The notes under the pieces are model-generated. The model did no database searches. It saw only the letters and a list, made by a program, of their open reading frames with translations, and had not been told where the DNA came from. Positions 16,339-26,920 of a stretch of DNA of 64,000 nt are shown here, piece by piece. A program made the translations under genes and the position numbers. Positions within the stretch are counted from its first letter, which is position 1, and each line of letters begins with the position of its first letter. The DNA is from Bifidobacterium tibiigranuli (GTDB lineage: Bacteria > Actinomycetota > Actinomycetes > Actinomycetales > Bifidobacteriaceae), in the NCBI RefSeq assembly GCF_009371885.1, contig NZ_QLZA01000001.1:294893-358892 (forward strand), given 5' to 3'.

Positions 16339-18795
16339 ATGACGGGAATCATCGAGAGGCACAGCCCGGACGAATGGCGCAGAACGGCCAGCACGACCGT
16401 TAAGCGGCTGGGCGACTCGCGTGACCTGTTTCGCCCCAAAACCGGCGATATCCCGGCCGAGCCGGGCGTCTACAAATGGCGCGACGGCGAAGGCCGCGTG
16501 ATCTACGTCGGCAAGGCGAAGAACCTGCGCAACCGATTGACCAACTACTTCCAGCCGCTCAACCAGCTGCACCCGCGCACGCAGACGATGGTGCTCACCG
16601 CCAGAAGCCTGGAATGGACCGTGGTCGGCACTGAGCTTGAGGCGCTGACGCTGGAATACACGTGGATCAAGGAATTCGATCCGCGTTTCAACGTGGTGTT
16701 CCGCGACGACAAGACCTACCCGTATCTGGCGGTTTCGGTGGGCGAGGACGTGCCCCGCGTCTGGGTGACGCGCAACCGCAAACGCAAGGACACGCGGTAT
16801 TTCGGCCCGTATGCGAAGGTGTGGGATCTGCGACACTCGCTCGACAAGCTGCTCAAGACCTTCCCGGTGCGCACCTGCTCGCCCGCCGTGTTTCATCGGG
16901 CGCAGATGACCGGGCGGCCGTGCCTGCTTGCCTCCATTGGTAAATGCTCCGCGCCCTGCGTGGGCCGGATTGGTCTGGATGAGCATCGGCGCGACTGCGA
17001 GCGGCTTGTCGGCGTGCTCACCGGACGTTTCGGCAAGAGCTACATCAGCTCGCTGACCCGCGAGATGAAACAGGCCAGCGCCGACATGGAATTCGAACGG
17101 GCCGCGCGGCTGCGCGACCAGATTCAGATGCTGCAGACCGTCGGCGAGCAGAACGCCGTCGTGTTCAGCCAGGATGTCGACGCGGATGTGTTCGGCTTGG
17201 AGTCCGACGAACTCGAGGCCTCGGTGCACGCATTCTTCGTGCGTTCCGGCTCGATACGCGGCGAACGCAATTGGAGCGTGGAGCGCGTTGAAGACGTCAG
17301 CGATACCGAGCTGATTTCGGACCTCATCGTGCAGGTGTATTCGGATATCGCGACAGCTGACAGCGCTGAAACACAGCATGAAGCACAATACGAATCGGAG
17401 CACGAAGCACGGGAAATTTCGATCTTCGATACCAGCGGCGAGGCGGAAGGCAGCAGCACGACGGAAGGTGGCATCGATGCGCCTGATGCGGCGCAACCCA
17501 GCCATGCGTCAGTGCATATTCGCGCGAAACGCAACGCGCTTGGCTCCACGCAAACCGTCACCGCCACCGATGCGCTTTCTCGCGCCCAGGCAACACGCGA
17601 ACGACGAGAGCGCCAAGAGCAGACCGGACGGGCCGATCTGCTGGCGCCAATCGCCCCGATACCACGCGAAATCATCGTGCCGATTGAGCCCGCGCGCCGT
17701 GCCGAGCTGGAAACCTGGCTCAGCCAGCTGCGCGGCTCCGCAGTGACGATTCACGTTCCTGCTCGCGGCGAGAAGAAGGCGCTTATGGAGCGCGCCAACG
17801 ACAACGCCAAGCAGGCGCTGCAGCGCAGCAAGCTCAGCCGCATCAGCGACATGGGCGCCCGCACCCAGGCGATGAATGACGTCGCCAAGGCACTGGGTCT
17901 CAAGCAGGCCCCGCTGCGCATCGAAGGCTACGATATCTCCAACACCATAGGCGGCATCTTCCAGGTCGCTTCGATGGTGGTGTTCGAGGATGCCATCGCG
18001 AAGAAGTCGGAATACCGACGATTCGCGATACGCGGCGATGACGGCAAAGGCGCGCTTGACGATTTGAGCGCCGTCTACGAGACGCTTACCAGGCGCTTCA
18101 AGCATGGCAACATCGCCGGTGACTCCGGCGAAGACCTCGAAAGCGAGCAGCGCATTCGTAAAGCTACGGAGCATGGCTTGGCTGAGGGCGCGGATGCGAA
18201 AGAAGAAAACGCCAGCGACTCCAATGTTGCCGAGATTGTAGCTGTATCCGCTGCATTCGCTGTTGACGCACCTGCGAATACAGCCGCAGCCGCAGATGCT
18301 GCCACAGCCGACGAGCCAATCGTGCAGCAGAACGCCGAACGTCATCACTTCGCCTATAAACCGAACCTGATTGTCGTCGACGGCGGCAAACCGCAGGTCA
18401 TGGCGGCGGCCAAGGCGCTGCGAGACTCCGGCGTGGACGATGTGGCCGTATGCGGTCTGGCGAAGCGGCTGGAAGAGGTCTGGGTGCCGGACGACGACTA
18501 TCCGATCATTCTCAAGCGCCAGTCCGAAGGCATGTACCTGCTGCAGCGTGTGCGCGACGAATCGCACCGTTTCGCCATCACCTACCACCGCCAGACGCGG
18601 CGCAAGGGCGCTTTGCGCTCGGCGCTGGACGATATTCCGGGCGTCGGCGAAGCCTACCAGAAGCGGCTGCTCAACGCCTTCGGGTCGGTCAGGGCGATGC
18701 GGCAGGCCTCACTCGAGGATCTGATGGCGGTCAAAGGCATCGGCAAGGCGAAGGCCGAGACCATCTACAACGCCTTGCACAAGGATGGCTCATGA
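16339..18795 (+). CDS. uvrC: Excinuclease ABC subunit C
   Basis: An 818-residue nuclease that makes both incisions in nucleotide excision repair. Order: GIY-YIG domain (GVYKWRDGEGRVIYVGKAKN, near residues 35-60) for the 3' cut; UVR helix for UvrB binding (MKQASADMEFERAARLRDQI); RNase H-like domain for the 5' cut with Asp532 (GYDISNTIGG) and Asp681 (LIVVDGGKPQ); tandem helix-hairpin-helix at the C-terminus (DIPGVGEAYQ, KGIGKAKAE). UvrC is usually 600-700 residues; the excess comes from two Ala/Glu/Asp-rich inserts, one before the RNase H domain (about 335-430) and one inside it (about 595-665). ATG 16339 is chosen because GAGGGAAGG precedes it. Confidence 0.96.
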   Translation: MTGIIERHSPDEWRRTASTTVKRLGDSRDLFRPKTGDIPAEPGVYKWRDGEGRVIYVGKAKNLRNRLTNYFQPLNQLHPRTQTMVLTARSLEWTVVGTELEALTLEYTWIKEFDPRFNVVFRDDKTYPYLAVSVGEDVPRVWVTRNRKRKDTRYFGPYAKVWDLRHSLDKLLKTFPVRTCSPAVFHRAQMTGRPCLLASIGKCSAPCVGRIGLDEHRRDCERLVGVLTGRFGKSYISSLTREMKQASADMEFERAARLRDQIQMLQTVGEQNAVVFSQDVDADVFGLESDELEASVHAFFVRSGSIRGERNWSVERVEDVSDTELISDLIVQVYSDIATADSAETQHEAQYESEHEAREISIFDTSGEAEGSSTTEGGIDAPDAAQPSHASVHIRAKRNALGSTQTVTATDALSRAQATRERRERQEQTGRADLLAPIAPIPREIIVPIEPARRAELETWLSQLRGSAVTIHVPARGEKKALMERANDNAKQALQRSKLSRISDMGARTQAMNDVAKALGLKQAPLRIEGYDISNTIGGIFQVASMVVFEDAIAKKSEYRRFAIRGDDGKGALDDLSAVYETLTRRFKHGNIAGDSGEDLESEQRIRKATEHGLAEGADAKEENASDSNVAEIVAVSAAFAVDAPANTAAAADAATADEPIVQQNAERHHFAYKPNLIVVDGGKPQVMAAAKALRDSGVDDVAVCGLAKRLEEVWVPDDDYPIILKRQSEGMYLLQRVRDESHRFAITYHRQTRRKGALRSALDDIPGVGEAYQKRLLNAFGSVRAMRQASLEDLMAVKGIGKAKAETIYNALHKDGS

Positions 18796-18881
18796 CTCTC
18801 GTCGCCGGGCTTCGGCTAGCATAAGATTTCAGCGAGGGAGGCATTCATGCCAGCGTCGCGTCATCACGAGAGGGGAATCGC

Positions 18882-20024
18882 ATGAACCGTGCAGACCATG
18901 CAGACTGTGCAGAGCAGCCTGCGCCGAAGCGTCGCTGCGCGGTGCTGGGCAAGCCCATCGCGCACTCATTGTCGCCGGTGCTGCACAACGCGGCATACCG
19001 AGCGCTGAATCTTGACGGCTGGGAGTACAGCCGCGAGGAAGTCGGCGAAAAGGACTTCGAAGGCTTCCTCACGTCGCTGGACAGCACGTGGGCCGGCCTG
19101 AGCCTGACCATGCCGCTGAAAAAAACCGTGATGGCCTATGGCACGCCTCAGGACCAGTGGAGCCGGGAACTCGGCCTCGCCAACACGGCGGTGTTCCGCA
19201 GTGAATCGGGCGTGCATGACGCATCGCACGTTGTTGCGGACAGCGCGGTTGCGCACAGCATAGCTGCGTCCAGCGTGGCTTCGCACAATGCTGCCGTGCG
19301 CGATATCGCGCTGTACAACACCGATGTCGATGGCATCGTGCTTGCCTTCCGCCATGCGTGGGAGACGACGGCCGCTGGTTCGCTGCCAAGCAACGGCAGG
19401 TCGGCGAATGTCGTGATTCTGGGCAACGGCAACACCGCGCTGTCCGCGCTTGCCGCATGCGTGGTGATGACCGTAGGCGCGAGGATCGAGGTTGTGGCCC
19501 GGCATCCCGATGCGAACCCCGGCATTACGCGGTTCGCCGAGCGTCATGCGGATGCCGTCACCGTGCAACGGCTCGCTATGGAGGATGACGTTTTGGACAC
19601 AGCCGTCGAACGCATGGGCAATGCCGACATCGTGATCAGCACCTTGCCGGCGCATGCCGCCGACGGCATCGCGCAGTTGGCACACGCAAAGCTTGCATTA
19701 GACGCCGGTCATGGCGCTGTTCACGGCACCTTGCTCGATGTTGCCTACGATCCGCGTCCCAGCGCGCTGCAACGCGCGTGGTCGCAGGCCGGAGGCACCG
19801 CAATCGGCGGCGAGGAGATGCTGCTGTATCAGGCGATTGTGCAGGTGTGCCTGATGACCGGTCGCGACGCGAGCAGATACCGCGTCGCCGAGCAGGCAAC
19901 GAGGGCTGCGGGAGGTAGGGACGCCTCGGGGGATTCACCAGCTGGGCAGGACGTAGCAGCCGGTGACATGGACGATGTACGGTTGGAGCAGACGATGAGA
20001 GACGCATTACAGGAGGAATGGTGA
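18882..20024 (+). CDS. aroE: Shikimate dehydrogenase
   Basis: A 380-residue NADP-dependent enzyme of the shikimate pathway (3-dehydroshikimate to shikimate). Substrate domain: GKPIAHSLSPVLHN with SLSP for shikimate binding, and the catalytic Lys in LTMPLKK. Later YNTDVDGI and the Rossmann loop VVILGNGNTALSA, where GNGNT replaces the more common GAGGA. It is longer than the usual 270-290 residues, with an Ala/Ser/His-rich insert (about residues 110-140) and a C-terminal extension. GAGGGG precedes the ATG. The stop overlaps the rapZ start by four bases (GTGA), so the two are probably translationally coupled. Confidence 0.92.
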   Translation: MNRADHADCAEQPAPKRRCAVLGKPIAHSLSPVLHNAAYRALNLDGWEYSREEVGEKDFEGFLTSLDSTWAGLSLTMPLKKTVMAYGTPQDQWSRELGLANTAVFRSESGVHDASHVVADSAVAHSIAASSVASHNAAVRDIALYNTDVDGIVLAFRHAWETTAAGSLPSNGRSANVVILGNGNTALSALAACVVMTVGARIEVVARHPDANPGITRFAERHADAVTVQRLAMEDDVLDTAVERMGNADIVISTLPAHAADGIAQLAHAKLALDAGHGAVHGTLLDVAYDPRPSALQRAWSQAGGTAIGGEEMLLYQAIVQVCLMTGRDASRYRVAEQATRAAGGRDASGDSPAGQDVAAGDMDDVRLEQTMRDALQEEW

Positions 20025-21100
20025 GCGAGGCAAACGCATCCGAGGAGAACTCATTCGAGGACACGGCATTCGAAGACAGGGCGACTGGCGCAGCTGACGC
20101 AGCTGACGTCGTTGACGGCGCTGCATCCGGCGACGCCAACTCGTCAGCGAAATCGCAGCAGGAGCAGGAGTCGGCAGATTCCGCATCAGCGGTCTCGGCA
20201 GGCGAGCCAAAGCCTGCGAACGAGTTCGAGGTGCTGCTCATCACCGGCATGAGCGGTGCGGGCCGGTCGCATGCCGCGGACTGCGTCGAGGATATGGGCT
20301 GGTATGTGGTCGACAACATGCCGCCGAAGCTGTTGGTGCCGCTGGTCGACATGATGACCGCCTCCGCCTCGAAGGTCCATAAGCTCGCTGCCGTTATCGA
20401 TGTGCGTTCGCGCAGCTATTTCGACGATCTGTCGGTGGTGCTCGGCCACCTTGACGATCTGGGCGTCAAGACCAGGATCCTGTTCCTCGACGCGAGCGAC
20501 GAAGTGCTTATCAAGCGCTATGAATCCGTGCGGCGGCCGCACCCGCTGCAGCACGGCAACCGGCTGATCGACGGCATCCACGAGGAGCGCGAGCTGCTGT
20601 CCAACCTCAAGGAACGCGCCGACACCGTCATCGATACGTCCAGCTTGAGCATCCATCAGCTTTCCACGAAGCTTTACGAGGCGCTGCTGGGCTCCGGGGC
20701 GTCCACGGTTTCCGTGCACATCTTCAGCTTCGGCTTCAAATACGGCATTCCGCTCGATGCGGACTTCGTCGCCGATGTGCGCTTCCTGCCGAACCCCTAC
20801 TGGGTGCCGAGCCTGCGCGAACTTACCGGCCAGGACCGGCCGGTGAGCGACTACGTGCTGTCCAGCGACGGTGCAGGCGAATTCCTCGATGCTTACGAGA
20901 AGGCCGTGATGACCGCCATCGAAGGCTATGCGAAGGAAGACAAGCATTACGTGACCATCGCCGTGGGCTGCACGGGCGGGCAGCACCGTTCGGTGGCGAT
21001 GAGCGCCGCCTTGGCCCAACGCCTGCGTGCGCACGGTTTGTCCGTGACGGTTTCGGCACGTGAACTGCATCGGCGCCAGCGAAAACTCGGTGAGGCCTAA
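20021..21100 (+). CDS. rapZ: RNase adapter RapZ / YvcJ-type nucleotide-binding protein
   Basis: About 359 residues. The core begins near residue 68 with VLLITGMSGAGRSHAADCVEDMGW (Walker A GMSGAGRS, 76-83), followed by VVDNMPPKLL, and the C-terminal IAVGCTGGQHRSVAM motif that is typical of the family. RapZ is an RNA-binding adapter in Enterobacteria; in actinobacteria it lies next to whiA and its role is less clear. The start may be GTG 20021 (coupled to aroE by a GTGA overlap, GGAGG 5 bases ahead) or ATG 20018, which sits too close to the same site. The first 68 residues are an Ala/Glu/Ser-rich extension absent from most homologues. Confidence 0.9.
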   Translation: MSEANASEENSFEDTAFEDRATGAADAADVVDGAASGDANSSAKSQQEQESADSASAVSAGEPKPANEFEVLLITGMSGAGRSHAADCVEDMGWYVVDNMPPKLLVPLVDMMTASASKVHKLAAVIDVRSRSYFDDLSVVLGHLDDLGVKTRILFLDASDEVLIKRYESVRRPHPLQHGNRLIDGIHEERELLSNLKERADTVIDTSSLSIHQLSTKLYEALLGSGASTVSVHIFSFGFKYGIPLDADFVADVRFLPNPYWVPSLRELTGQDRPVSDYVLSSDGAGEFLDAYEKAVMTAIEGYAKEDKHYVTIAVGCTGGQHRSVAMSAALAQRLRAHGLSVTVSARELHRRQRKLGEA

Positions 21101-21275
21101 ATGCGCGTATCGTTATGCAAATATCCATATCGTGAGATTTTCCATCTCAAATTTAATGACACAAGGGCGCTTTTGTCCAAGTCGTTAGGTAACACAGATA
21201 GCCGTGGCGTTGCGGGAATATCACCCGTTGACATGCCTTATCAGCATCAAGGAACGGGAAGTAGGAGGTCGATTC

Positions 21276-22220
21276 TTGGCTCTTCTTGACGATGTCAAAG
21301 GCGAACTCGCCGCAATAGAAAACGATTCGCCTGCTGCGAAAATGGCGCAGGCCTCTACGATGATGCGCTTTGGCGGCGGCTTGCGCCCGATGAACAATCA
21401 GGCCGTGATTCGCGCTCAGTTCGATTCGCTGCAGGCCGCAACCTGGCTGCAGGGCACTATCGCCGCGTACTTCCAGAAGGAGGCGACGGTAAGCCGCATC
21501 GCGCGGCAGACGCCAAACGGCACGGTGCAGCGCTACGGCCTGCTTGTGGAACGCGGCGCGACGGCGCTGGCGCTGCAGGCTGGTCTGCTCGATCGTCGCA
21601 TGCGTCTGGTCAAGGGTCTGTCGGCCGATATCGTGGGCGGCAATATCGCCCAGATCAAGGCGGCATGGCGCGGGGCGTTCCTGGCGCGGGGAGCCATCTC
21701 CGACCCGGGCAAGGCCAGTTACTTGGAAATCATCTGCCCATCGCATGAGACGGCGTTGGCGTTGCAGGGCGCCGCACGGCGGCTCGGCATCAGTGCGAAG
21801 GCTCGGCAGCTGCGCAGCTCGGAACGCGTCACGCTGCGCGACCCCGATGCGATCGAGCGCATGCTCATCCTCATGGGTGCACCGCATTCCGCCCGCGAAT
21901 GGACCGGGAAGCGTTCGGACGGCGAGGCGCGGGGCAAGGCGAACCGCCTGGCCAACTTCGATGACGCCAACATGCGTCGCAGCGCGAAGGCCGCAGCCGA
22001 AGCCAGCGAGAAGGTGCGTCGCGCCTTCGAGATTCTCGGCGACGACATGCCGGAGAACCTCAAGGTCGCCGGCCGCCTGCGCCTGGATCACGCTGACGCC
22101 AGCCTTGAGGAGCTGGGCCGGCTGGCCGAGCCGCCAATCACCAAGGACGCGATAGCAGGCCGTATCCGCCGTCTGCTGCAGCTCGCCGACAAGACCGAGA
22201 AGGCGCGCCGGCAGAGCTGA
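21276..22220 (+). CDS. whiA: DNA-binding protein WhiA
   Basis: A 314-residue regulator with an N-terminal LAGLIDADG-homing-endonuclease-like fold and a C-terminal helix-turn-helix ([22 protein letters not shown]). In Streptomyces WhiA works with WhiB in sporulation division; in non-sporulating Gram-positives it affects division and nucleoid. The start is placed at TTG 21276, giving the family-typical beginning [12 protein letters not shown], with GGAGG 7 bases before it; an ATG 24 codons upstream has no such site. The gene order rapZ-whiA is conserved in actinobacteria. The 175-base gap after rapZ may hold its own promoter. Confidence 0.93.
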   Translation: MALLDDVKGELAAIENDSPAAKMAQASTMMRFGGGLRPMNNQAVIRAQFDSLQAATWLQGTIAAYFQKEATVSRIARQTPNGTVQRYGLLVERGATALALQAGLLDRRMRLVKGLSADIVGGNIAQIKAAWRGAFLARGAISDPGKASYLEIICPSHETALALQGAARRLGISAKARQLRSSERVTLRDPDAIERMLILMGAPHSAREWTGKRSDGEARGKANRLANFDDANMRRSAKAAAEASEKVRRAFEILGDDMPENLKVAGRLRLDHADASLEELGRLAEPPITKDAIAGRIRRLLQLADKTEKARRQS

Positions 22221-22267
22221 CTTGGCTAGGCCGGCAAGGCTTGGCCGAAGCATAGCCAGGTCTAAAG

Positions 22268-22286
22268 GGCATACAAGGCATACAAT
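22268..22286 (+). promoter_or_regulatory. Probable pgk promoter with tandem GGCATACAA
   Basis: GGCATACAA occurs twice in direct succession (22268-22276 and 22277-22285). The second copy contains TACAAT (22281-22286), a good -10 box, 140 bases before the pgk start. I see no convincing -35 element. Confidence 0.4.
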
Positions 22287-22429
22287 GAAAGCGTCGTGTT
22301 CGCATTGGGCGAGCACGGCGCTTTGTTTATTGCTGACGGTATCATAAGTGTGGCGTACATCACGTCAGACTCTTCCCGCTTCAGTCGCGTCCAATGCGGG
22401 GGCGGCAAGGCGGTTAGGAAAGGATATTC

Positions 22430-23635
22430 ATGAAGACTCTCAAGGATCTTGGAGATCTCAGTGGCAAGCGCGTCCTTGTCCGCGCTGATTTCAACGTCCC
22501 GCTCAAGGGCACTACCATCACCGACGACGGCCGTATCCGCGCCGCGCTGCCGACGATCAACGCACTGCGTGGCGAAGGCGCCAAGGTGATTCTCATGGCG
22601 CATCTGGGCCGCCCGAAGGGCAAGGTCGTTCCCGAGCTATCGCTGGCTCCTGTAGCGAAGCGACTGGGCGAGCTGCTGGGCACCGATGTCACCCTGGCTT
22701 CCGACACCTACGGCGAAGACGCGCAGGCCAAGGTCGCAGCCTTGAAGGACGGCGACGTCGTGCTGCTCGAAAACGTGCGCTTCAACCCGGAGGAGACCAG
22801 CAAGGACGCAGCCGAGCGCTCGGCCTATGCCAAGAAGATCGCCGCGCTGGGCGACGTCTTTGTTTCCGATGGCTTCGGCGTCGTGCACCGCGCGCAGGGC
22901 TCCAACTACGATGTGGCCACCGATCTGCCGGCTGCAGCCGGCCTGCTGGTCGAGAAGGAAGTCACCGCGCTGTCCAAGGCCACTGACAGCCCCGAGCGCC
23001 CGCTGACCGTGATCCTCGGCGGATCCAAGGTCTCCGACAAGCTCGGCGTGATCGAGAACCTGCTGTCCAAGGCCAATCGCCTTATCATCGGCGGCGGCAT
23101 GGTCTACACCTTCCTGAAGGCCAAGGGCTATGAGGTCGGCGAATCGCTGCTCGAAGAGGACCAGATCGACAAGGTCAAGAGCTACATTGAGACCGCCGAG
23201 AAGAACGGCGTCGAGCTCGTGCTGCCGACCGATATCGTCGTCAATGCCGGCTTCCCGGCGGGCGATACGCCGATCAACCCCGAGGTCGTTCCGGCTGACG
23301 CCATTCCGGCCGACAAGATGGGATTGGACATCGGCCCGGATTCGGCCAAACTCTTCCACGACAAGGTAGTCGACTCCAAGACGGTCGTGTGGAACGGCCC
23401 GATGGGCGTGTTCGAGGTTCCGCAGTTCGCCGAGGGCACCCGCGCCATCGCGCAGGCGCTGGTAGATGCGACCGCGGCCGGTGCCTTCACCATCGTGGGC
23501 GGCGGCGACTCGGCTTCCGCAGTGCGCAATCTGAACTTCCCGGAGAGCGGCTTCTCGCACATCTCCACCGGCGGCGGCGCCTCCCTCGAATTCCTTGAGG
23601 GCAAGGAACTGCCGGGCCTGAAGGTGCTTGAGTAG
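22430..23635 (+). CDS. pgk: Phosphoglycerate kinase
   Basis: A 401-residue glycolytic enzyme that makes ATP from 1,3-bisphosphoglycerate. Signatures: [12 protein letters not shown] near residue 16, [37 protein letters not shown], and the nucleotide-site WNGPMGVFE and GGGDSASAV. Length matches the family. AGGAAAGGA precedes the ATG. It lies between whiA and tpiA on the same strand, but a hairpin and a new promoter follow it, so tpiA can be expressed separately. Confidence 0.98.
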   Translation: MKTLKDLGDLSGKRVLVRADFNVPLKGTTITDDGRIRAALPTINALRGEGAKVILMAHLGRPKGKVVPELSLAPVAKRLGELLGTDVTLASDTYGEDAQAKVAALKDGDVVLLENVRFNPEETSKDAAERSAYAKKIAALGDVFVSDGFGVVHRAQGSNYDVATDLPAAAGLLVEKEVTALSKATDSPERPLTVILGGSKVSDKLGVIENLLSKANRLIIGGGMVYTFLKAKGYEVGESLLEEDQIDKVKSYIETAEKNGVELVLPTDIVVNAGFPAGDTPINPEVVPADAIPADKMGLDIGPDSAKLFHDKVVDSKTVVWNGPMGVFEVPQFAEGTRAIAQALVDATAAGAFTIVGGGDSASAVRNLNFPESGFSHISTGGGASLEFLEGKELPGLKVLE

Positions 23636-23659
23636 TTCTCCTGCGGGGAAACGTATTCG

Positions 23660-23694
23660 TTGCGGGCATGTCCTTGGTAAGGATATGCCCGCAA
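23660..23694 (+). terminator. Hairpin after pgk
   Basis: TTGCGGGCATGTCCTT (23660-23675) pairs with AAGGATATGCCCGCAA (23679-23694), a 16-bp stem with one G-U pair and a 3-base loop. No long T-run follows. It starts 24 bases after the pgk stop and overlaps the promoter of tpiA. Confidence 0.65.
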
Positions 23695-23703
23695 TGCTAT
23701 AAT
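23674..23703 (+). promoter_or_regulatory. tpiA promoter
   Basis: TTGGTA (23674-23679), 18-base spacer, TATAAT (23698-23703) preceded by TGC, an extended -10. The -35 element lies in the loop and right arm of the pgk hairpin. Confidence 0.6.
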
Positions 23704-23806
23704 CGGCCTCGCGTTTGTCTGTGCGGCGCGATGCGGAGCCGAGCGAATTCACGCGAGGACATTCCGCATGAACGCGAACGCGCACAGGCATGAGAAAGGA
23801 TGGCGG

Positions 23807-24634
<828 letters not shown>

Positions 24635-24741
24635 AATCGACTCGCTGAACATGCGAACTTGCGTTCGCGACGAGAATACGCCATTTGTTCACCACCTTGC
24701 GCTATCCTTAAACAAGCATTCGTATATATGGAGGTTCACCC

Positions 24742-24999
24742 GTGTCCGCTATGGCCATCGTCAAGCTTGTCTTGGAAATCATTCTTGTCGTTTTCAGCGT
24801 TCTGCTCACGCTGCTGATTCTGATGCACAAGGGCAAGGGCGGCGGCCTGTCCGATATGTTCGGCGGCGGGCTGACGCAGAATGCCGGCACCTCGGGCGTG
24901 GCGGAGAAGAACCTGAACCGGTGGACCGTCATCATCGCCCTGCTGTGGGTGGCTATTGCAATCGCACTCGGGCTGATGTCGAAGTTCAACCTCGTCTGA
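24742..24999 (+). CDS. secG: Preprotein translocase subunit SecG
   Basis: An 85-residue membrane protein, the small accessory subunit of the SecYEG channel. Two transmembrane helices (about residues 6-27 and 60-80) flank the conserved cytosolic loop with HKGKGGGLSDMFGGG and the NLNRWT segment that is usual in actinobacterial SecG. Start is GTG 24742, with GGAGG 8 bases ahead; ATG 24751 is an alternative. A strong hairpin 24 bases after the stop closes the operon. Confidence 0.94.
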   Translation: MSAMAIVKLVLEIILVVFSVLLTLLILMHKGKGGGLSDMFGGGLTQNAGTSGVAEKNLNRWTVIIALLWVAIAIALGLMSKFNLV

Positions 25000-25023
25000 T
25001 GATTGTCGTCTGATACGGACGAT

Positions 25024-25060
25024 GAAGGGCCTCATGATCGCTACGGTTATGAGGCCCTTC
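25024..25060 (+). terminator. Terminator after secG
   Basis: GAAGGGCCTCAT (25024-25035) pairs perfectly with ATGAGGCCCTTC (25049-25060); loop of 13 bases. No T-run on the plus strand. Confidence 0.75.
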
Positions 25061-25174
25061 GCATCGGTGAAATTTACTGATACGAAATTCACAGCATTGA
25101 AATTCGTACTGTTGGCCTTACAGAGTGCTAGATTGACCTATTTCCCATTCCGCCTCAACCGCTAAGGATTCGAT

Positions 25175-26020
25175 ATGAGCGTAACCTCCGTGCCACGGTC
25201 CACCAGACTGATTGTCGCCGATCTTGACGGCACGCTGCTGCATGACGCGCCGACCTTCGAAGAGCGTTTCCTCTCGCAGCGCTCCGTCGATGCGCTGGTG
25301 AAGGCGCACGAGCAGGGGCTGAAATTCGCCATATCGACCGCCCGACCGGTCAGCACGGGGCTGCATTTCGCACAACGGCTGCCGGTTGACGCATGCGTCT
25401 ATCTCAATGGCGCATTGATCGATACGGATCCCGCACGCTCGGATTTCAGCACGCTTACTTCTGGCGAGGTGCTGAGTGACGGGCATTTGCAGCGTATCGG
25501 CTTCTCCTCGCAGCGTGCATGCGAGACGTGCCTCATGCTGCTCGATGCGATGCCTGGACTCCAGCTCGGCATCGTGATGAACGATGTGCGGTACACTAAT
25601 TTCGATGTCAGCGTGCTGTGGAAGACGCAGGAATACCGGATCACCGACTTCACTGATGTACCCAAGGGTCAAGCCGACAAGATTTTCGTCATGCCGCAGC
25701 CTGAGCAATGCGCACAGCTCGCGAGCCTGATACCGCCTGATTTCAAGGTGAGCATATCCGAAGGAACCATGTGGATGCTGATGAATCCGCTGGCCAACAA
25801 GGAATCTTCGCTTCGCACTGTGTGTGAGCGGCTGGGCATCGGACTGGGGGAGACGGCCTCCTTCGGCGATGACCTCATCGATATTGACATGCTGAAAAGC
25901 TCTGGCACCGGCGTGGCTGTGGCTAATGCGAATCCTCGCGTGCTGGGCATCGCCGACGAGGTATGCCCGGCGAACAACGAGGACGGCGTGGCGCAGTGGG
26001 TGGAGCAGCTGATTGCGTGA
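25175..26020 (+). CDS. Cof-type HAD phosphatase
   Basis: A 281-residue HAD-superfamily subclass IIB hydrolase. Motif I VADLDGTLL (Asp17 nucleophile, Asp19 acid/base region), motif II FAISTARPV, motif III Lys in LANKESSLR, motif IV FGDDLIDIDML. The cap between motifs II and III is the alpha/beta type. Substrates of Cof proteins are sugar phosphates, pyridoxal phosphate or flavin precursors; none can be assigned. AAGGAT precedes the ATG. It is followed by an alpha/beta hydrolase after a 70-base gap with a tandem repeat. Confidence 0.9.
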   Translation: MSVTSVPRSTRLIVADLDGTLLHDAPTFEERFLSQRSVDALVKAHEQGLKFAISTARPVSTGLHFAQRLPVDACVYLNGALIDTDPARSDFSTLTSGEVLSDGHLQRIGFSSQRACETCLMLLDAMPGLQLGIVMNDVRYTNFDVSVLWKTQEYRITDFTDVPKGQADKIFVMPQPEQCAQLASLIPPDFKVSISEGTMWMLMNPLANKESSLRTVCERLGIGLGETASFGDDLIDIDMLKSSGTGVAVANANPRVLGIADEVCPANNEDGVAQWVEQLIA

Positions 26021-26031
26021 ACATGCACTGT

Positions 26032-26071
26032 GTTGTTGGCACACTGACAGCGTTGTTGGCACACTGACAGC
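26032..26071. repeat. 20-bp tandem duplication
   Basis: GTTGTTGGCACACTGACAGC is present twice head to tail (26032-26051 and 26052-26071) in the gap between the Cof phosphatase and the hydrolase. Confidence 0.95.
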
Positions 26072-26090
26072 ACAAGGATGATGAAGCCAT

Positions 26091-26891
26091 ATGAGCAGCG
26101 AACTTCAGCCTGAGCCATTTTCGGTCGTCCGGGGCGAAGGATTCCCGATTGTTTTCGCACACGGCATGGGCATCGATCATCGTTCGATGATGATGCTCGA
26201 TGATGCGTTCCCCGAAGGCACGAAACGCATCTACATCGATCTGCCGGGCTTCGGGAAGACGCAGGCGCTGCCTGAGCCGGGCGGTTTGCAGGATCTCTCC
26301 GATTGGCTGCGCGGCACGGTTGCTGCGCTTGTTGGCGAGCAGGACTATGCGCTGGTCGGCAATTCGATGGGCGGGGCGCTGGTGCGCGACCTGCTCGGCG
26401 TCTGCCCGGAGCATCTTACCGGCATGGCACTGATCGCCCCTGTGGTCGACCCGGTGCGGGCTCATCGCAAGGTTGCTGAGCATACGGTCAACAACCCTAA
26501 CGAGGCGCTGACGGAAGCCTTGCCGGAGTCGCAGTCCTTCGACTTCCTGCAGATGGGCGTCAATCAGTCCTTCGAAGCCTGGCGGCGTTACCAGCGTTTC
26601 ATATTGCCCGGCACTCGGCTGTGCGACCGCGAGGCGACGATGCGGCTCAATGCCAGCTACCGGCTCGATGCGAACCCTGAGGAGCGAATCGGCGTGTTCG
26701 CAGGGCCTGTCGCCATTATTTGCGGCAGGCAGGATCAGATCGTCGGCTATGAGGATCAGCGCGATCTGCTGCCGCATTATCCCAACGCCGTCTACACCGT
26801 GGTGGATGACGCCGGCCACAACGTGCATATCGACCAGCCTGACATCGTGCGCGAGGCGCTGCGCAACTGGGCAGGTCTGCTGCCGGTGTGA
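26091..26891 (+). CDS. Alpha/beta-fold hydrolase
   Basis: A 266-residue cytosolic hydrolase. Visible: oxyanion motif VFAHGMGIDH (residues 21-30), DLPGFGKT, nucleophile elbow VGNSMGG with Ser92, the acid after IICGRQDQIV, and the catalytic His in DDAGHNVHI. The pattern resembles C-C hydrolases, esterases and chloroperoxidase-like proteins; substrate unknown. Only a weak purine-rich site precedes the ATG. A strong hairpin follows the stop. Confidence 0.87.
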   Translation: MSSELQPEPFSVVRGEGFPIVFAHGMGIDHRSMMMLDDAFPEGTKRIYIDLPGFGKTQALPEPGGLQDLSDWLRGTVAALVGEQDYALVGNSMGGALVRDLLGVCPEHLTGMALIAPVVDPVRAHRKVAEHTVNNPNEALTEALPESQSFDFLQMGVNQSFEAWRRYQRFILPGTRLCDREATMRLNASYRLDANPEERIGVFAGPVAIICGRQDQIVGYEDQRDLLPHYPNAVYTVVDDAGHNVHIDQPDIVREALRNWAGLLPV

Positions 26892-26920
26892 TGTGCGGTG
26901 CGTGAAGCGTGGAGTATCGA

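Noticed and set aside
13266..16439. Long minus-strand frames (510 and 482 codons) inside uvrA
   Set aside because: Shadows of the uvrA coding frame; no ribosome sites or protein features.
19118..19126. Run of A residues in aroE as a phase-variation site
   Set aside because: Only seven A in a Lys-Lys context; frame is intact and conserved LTMPLKK demands it.
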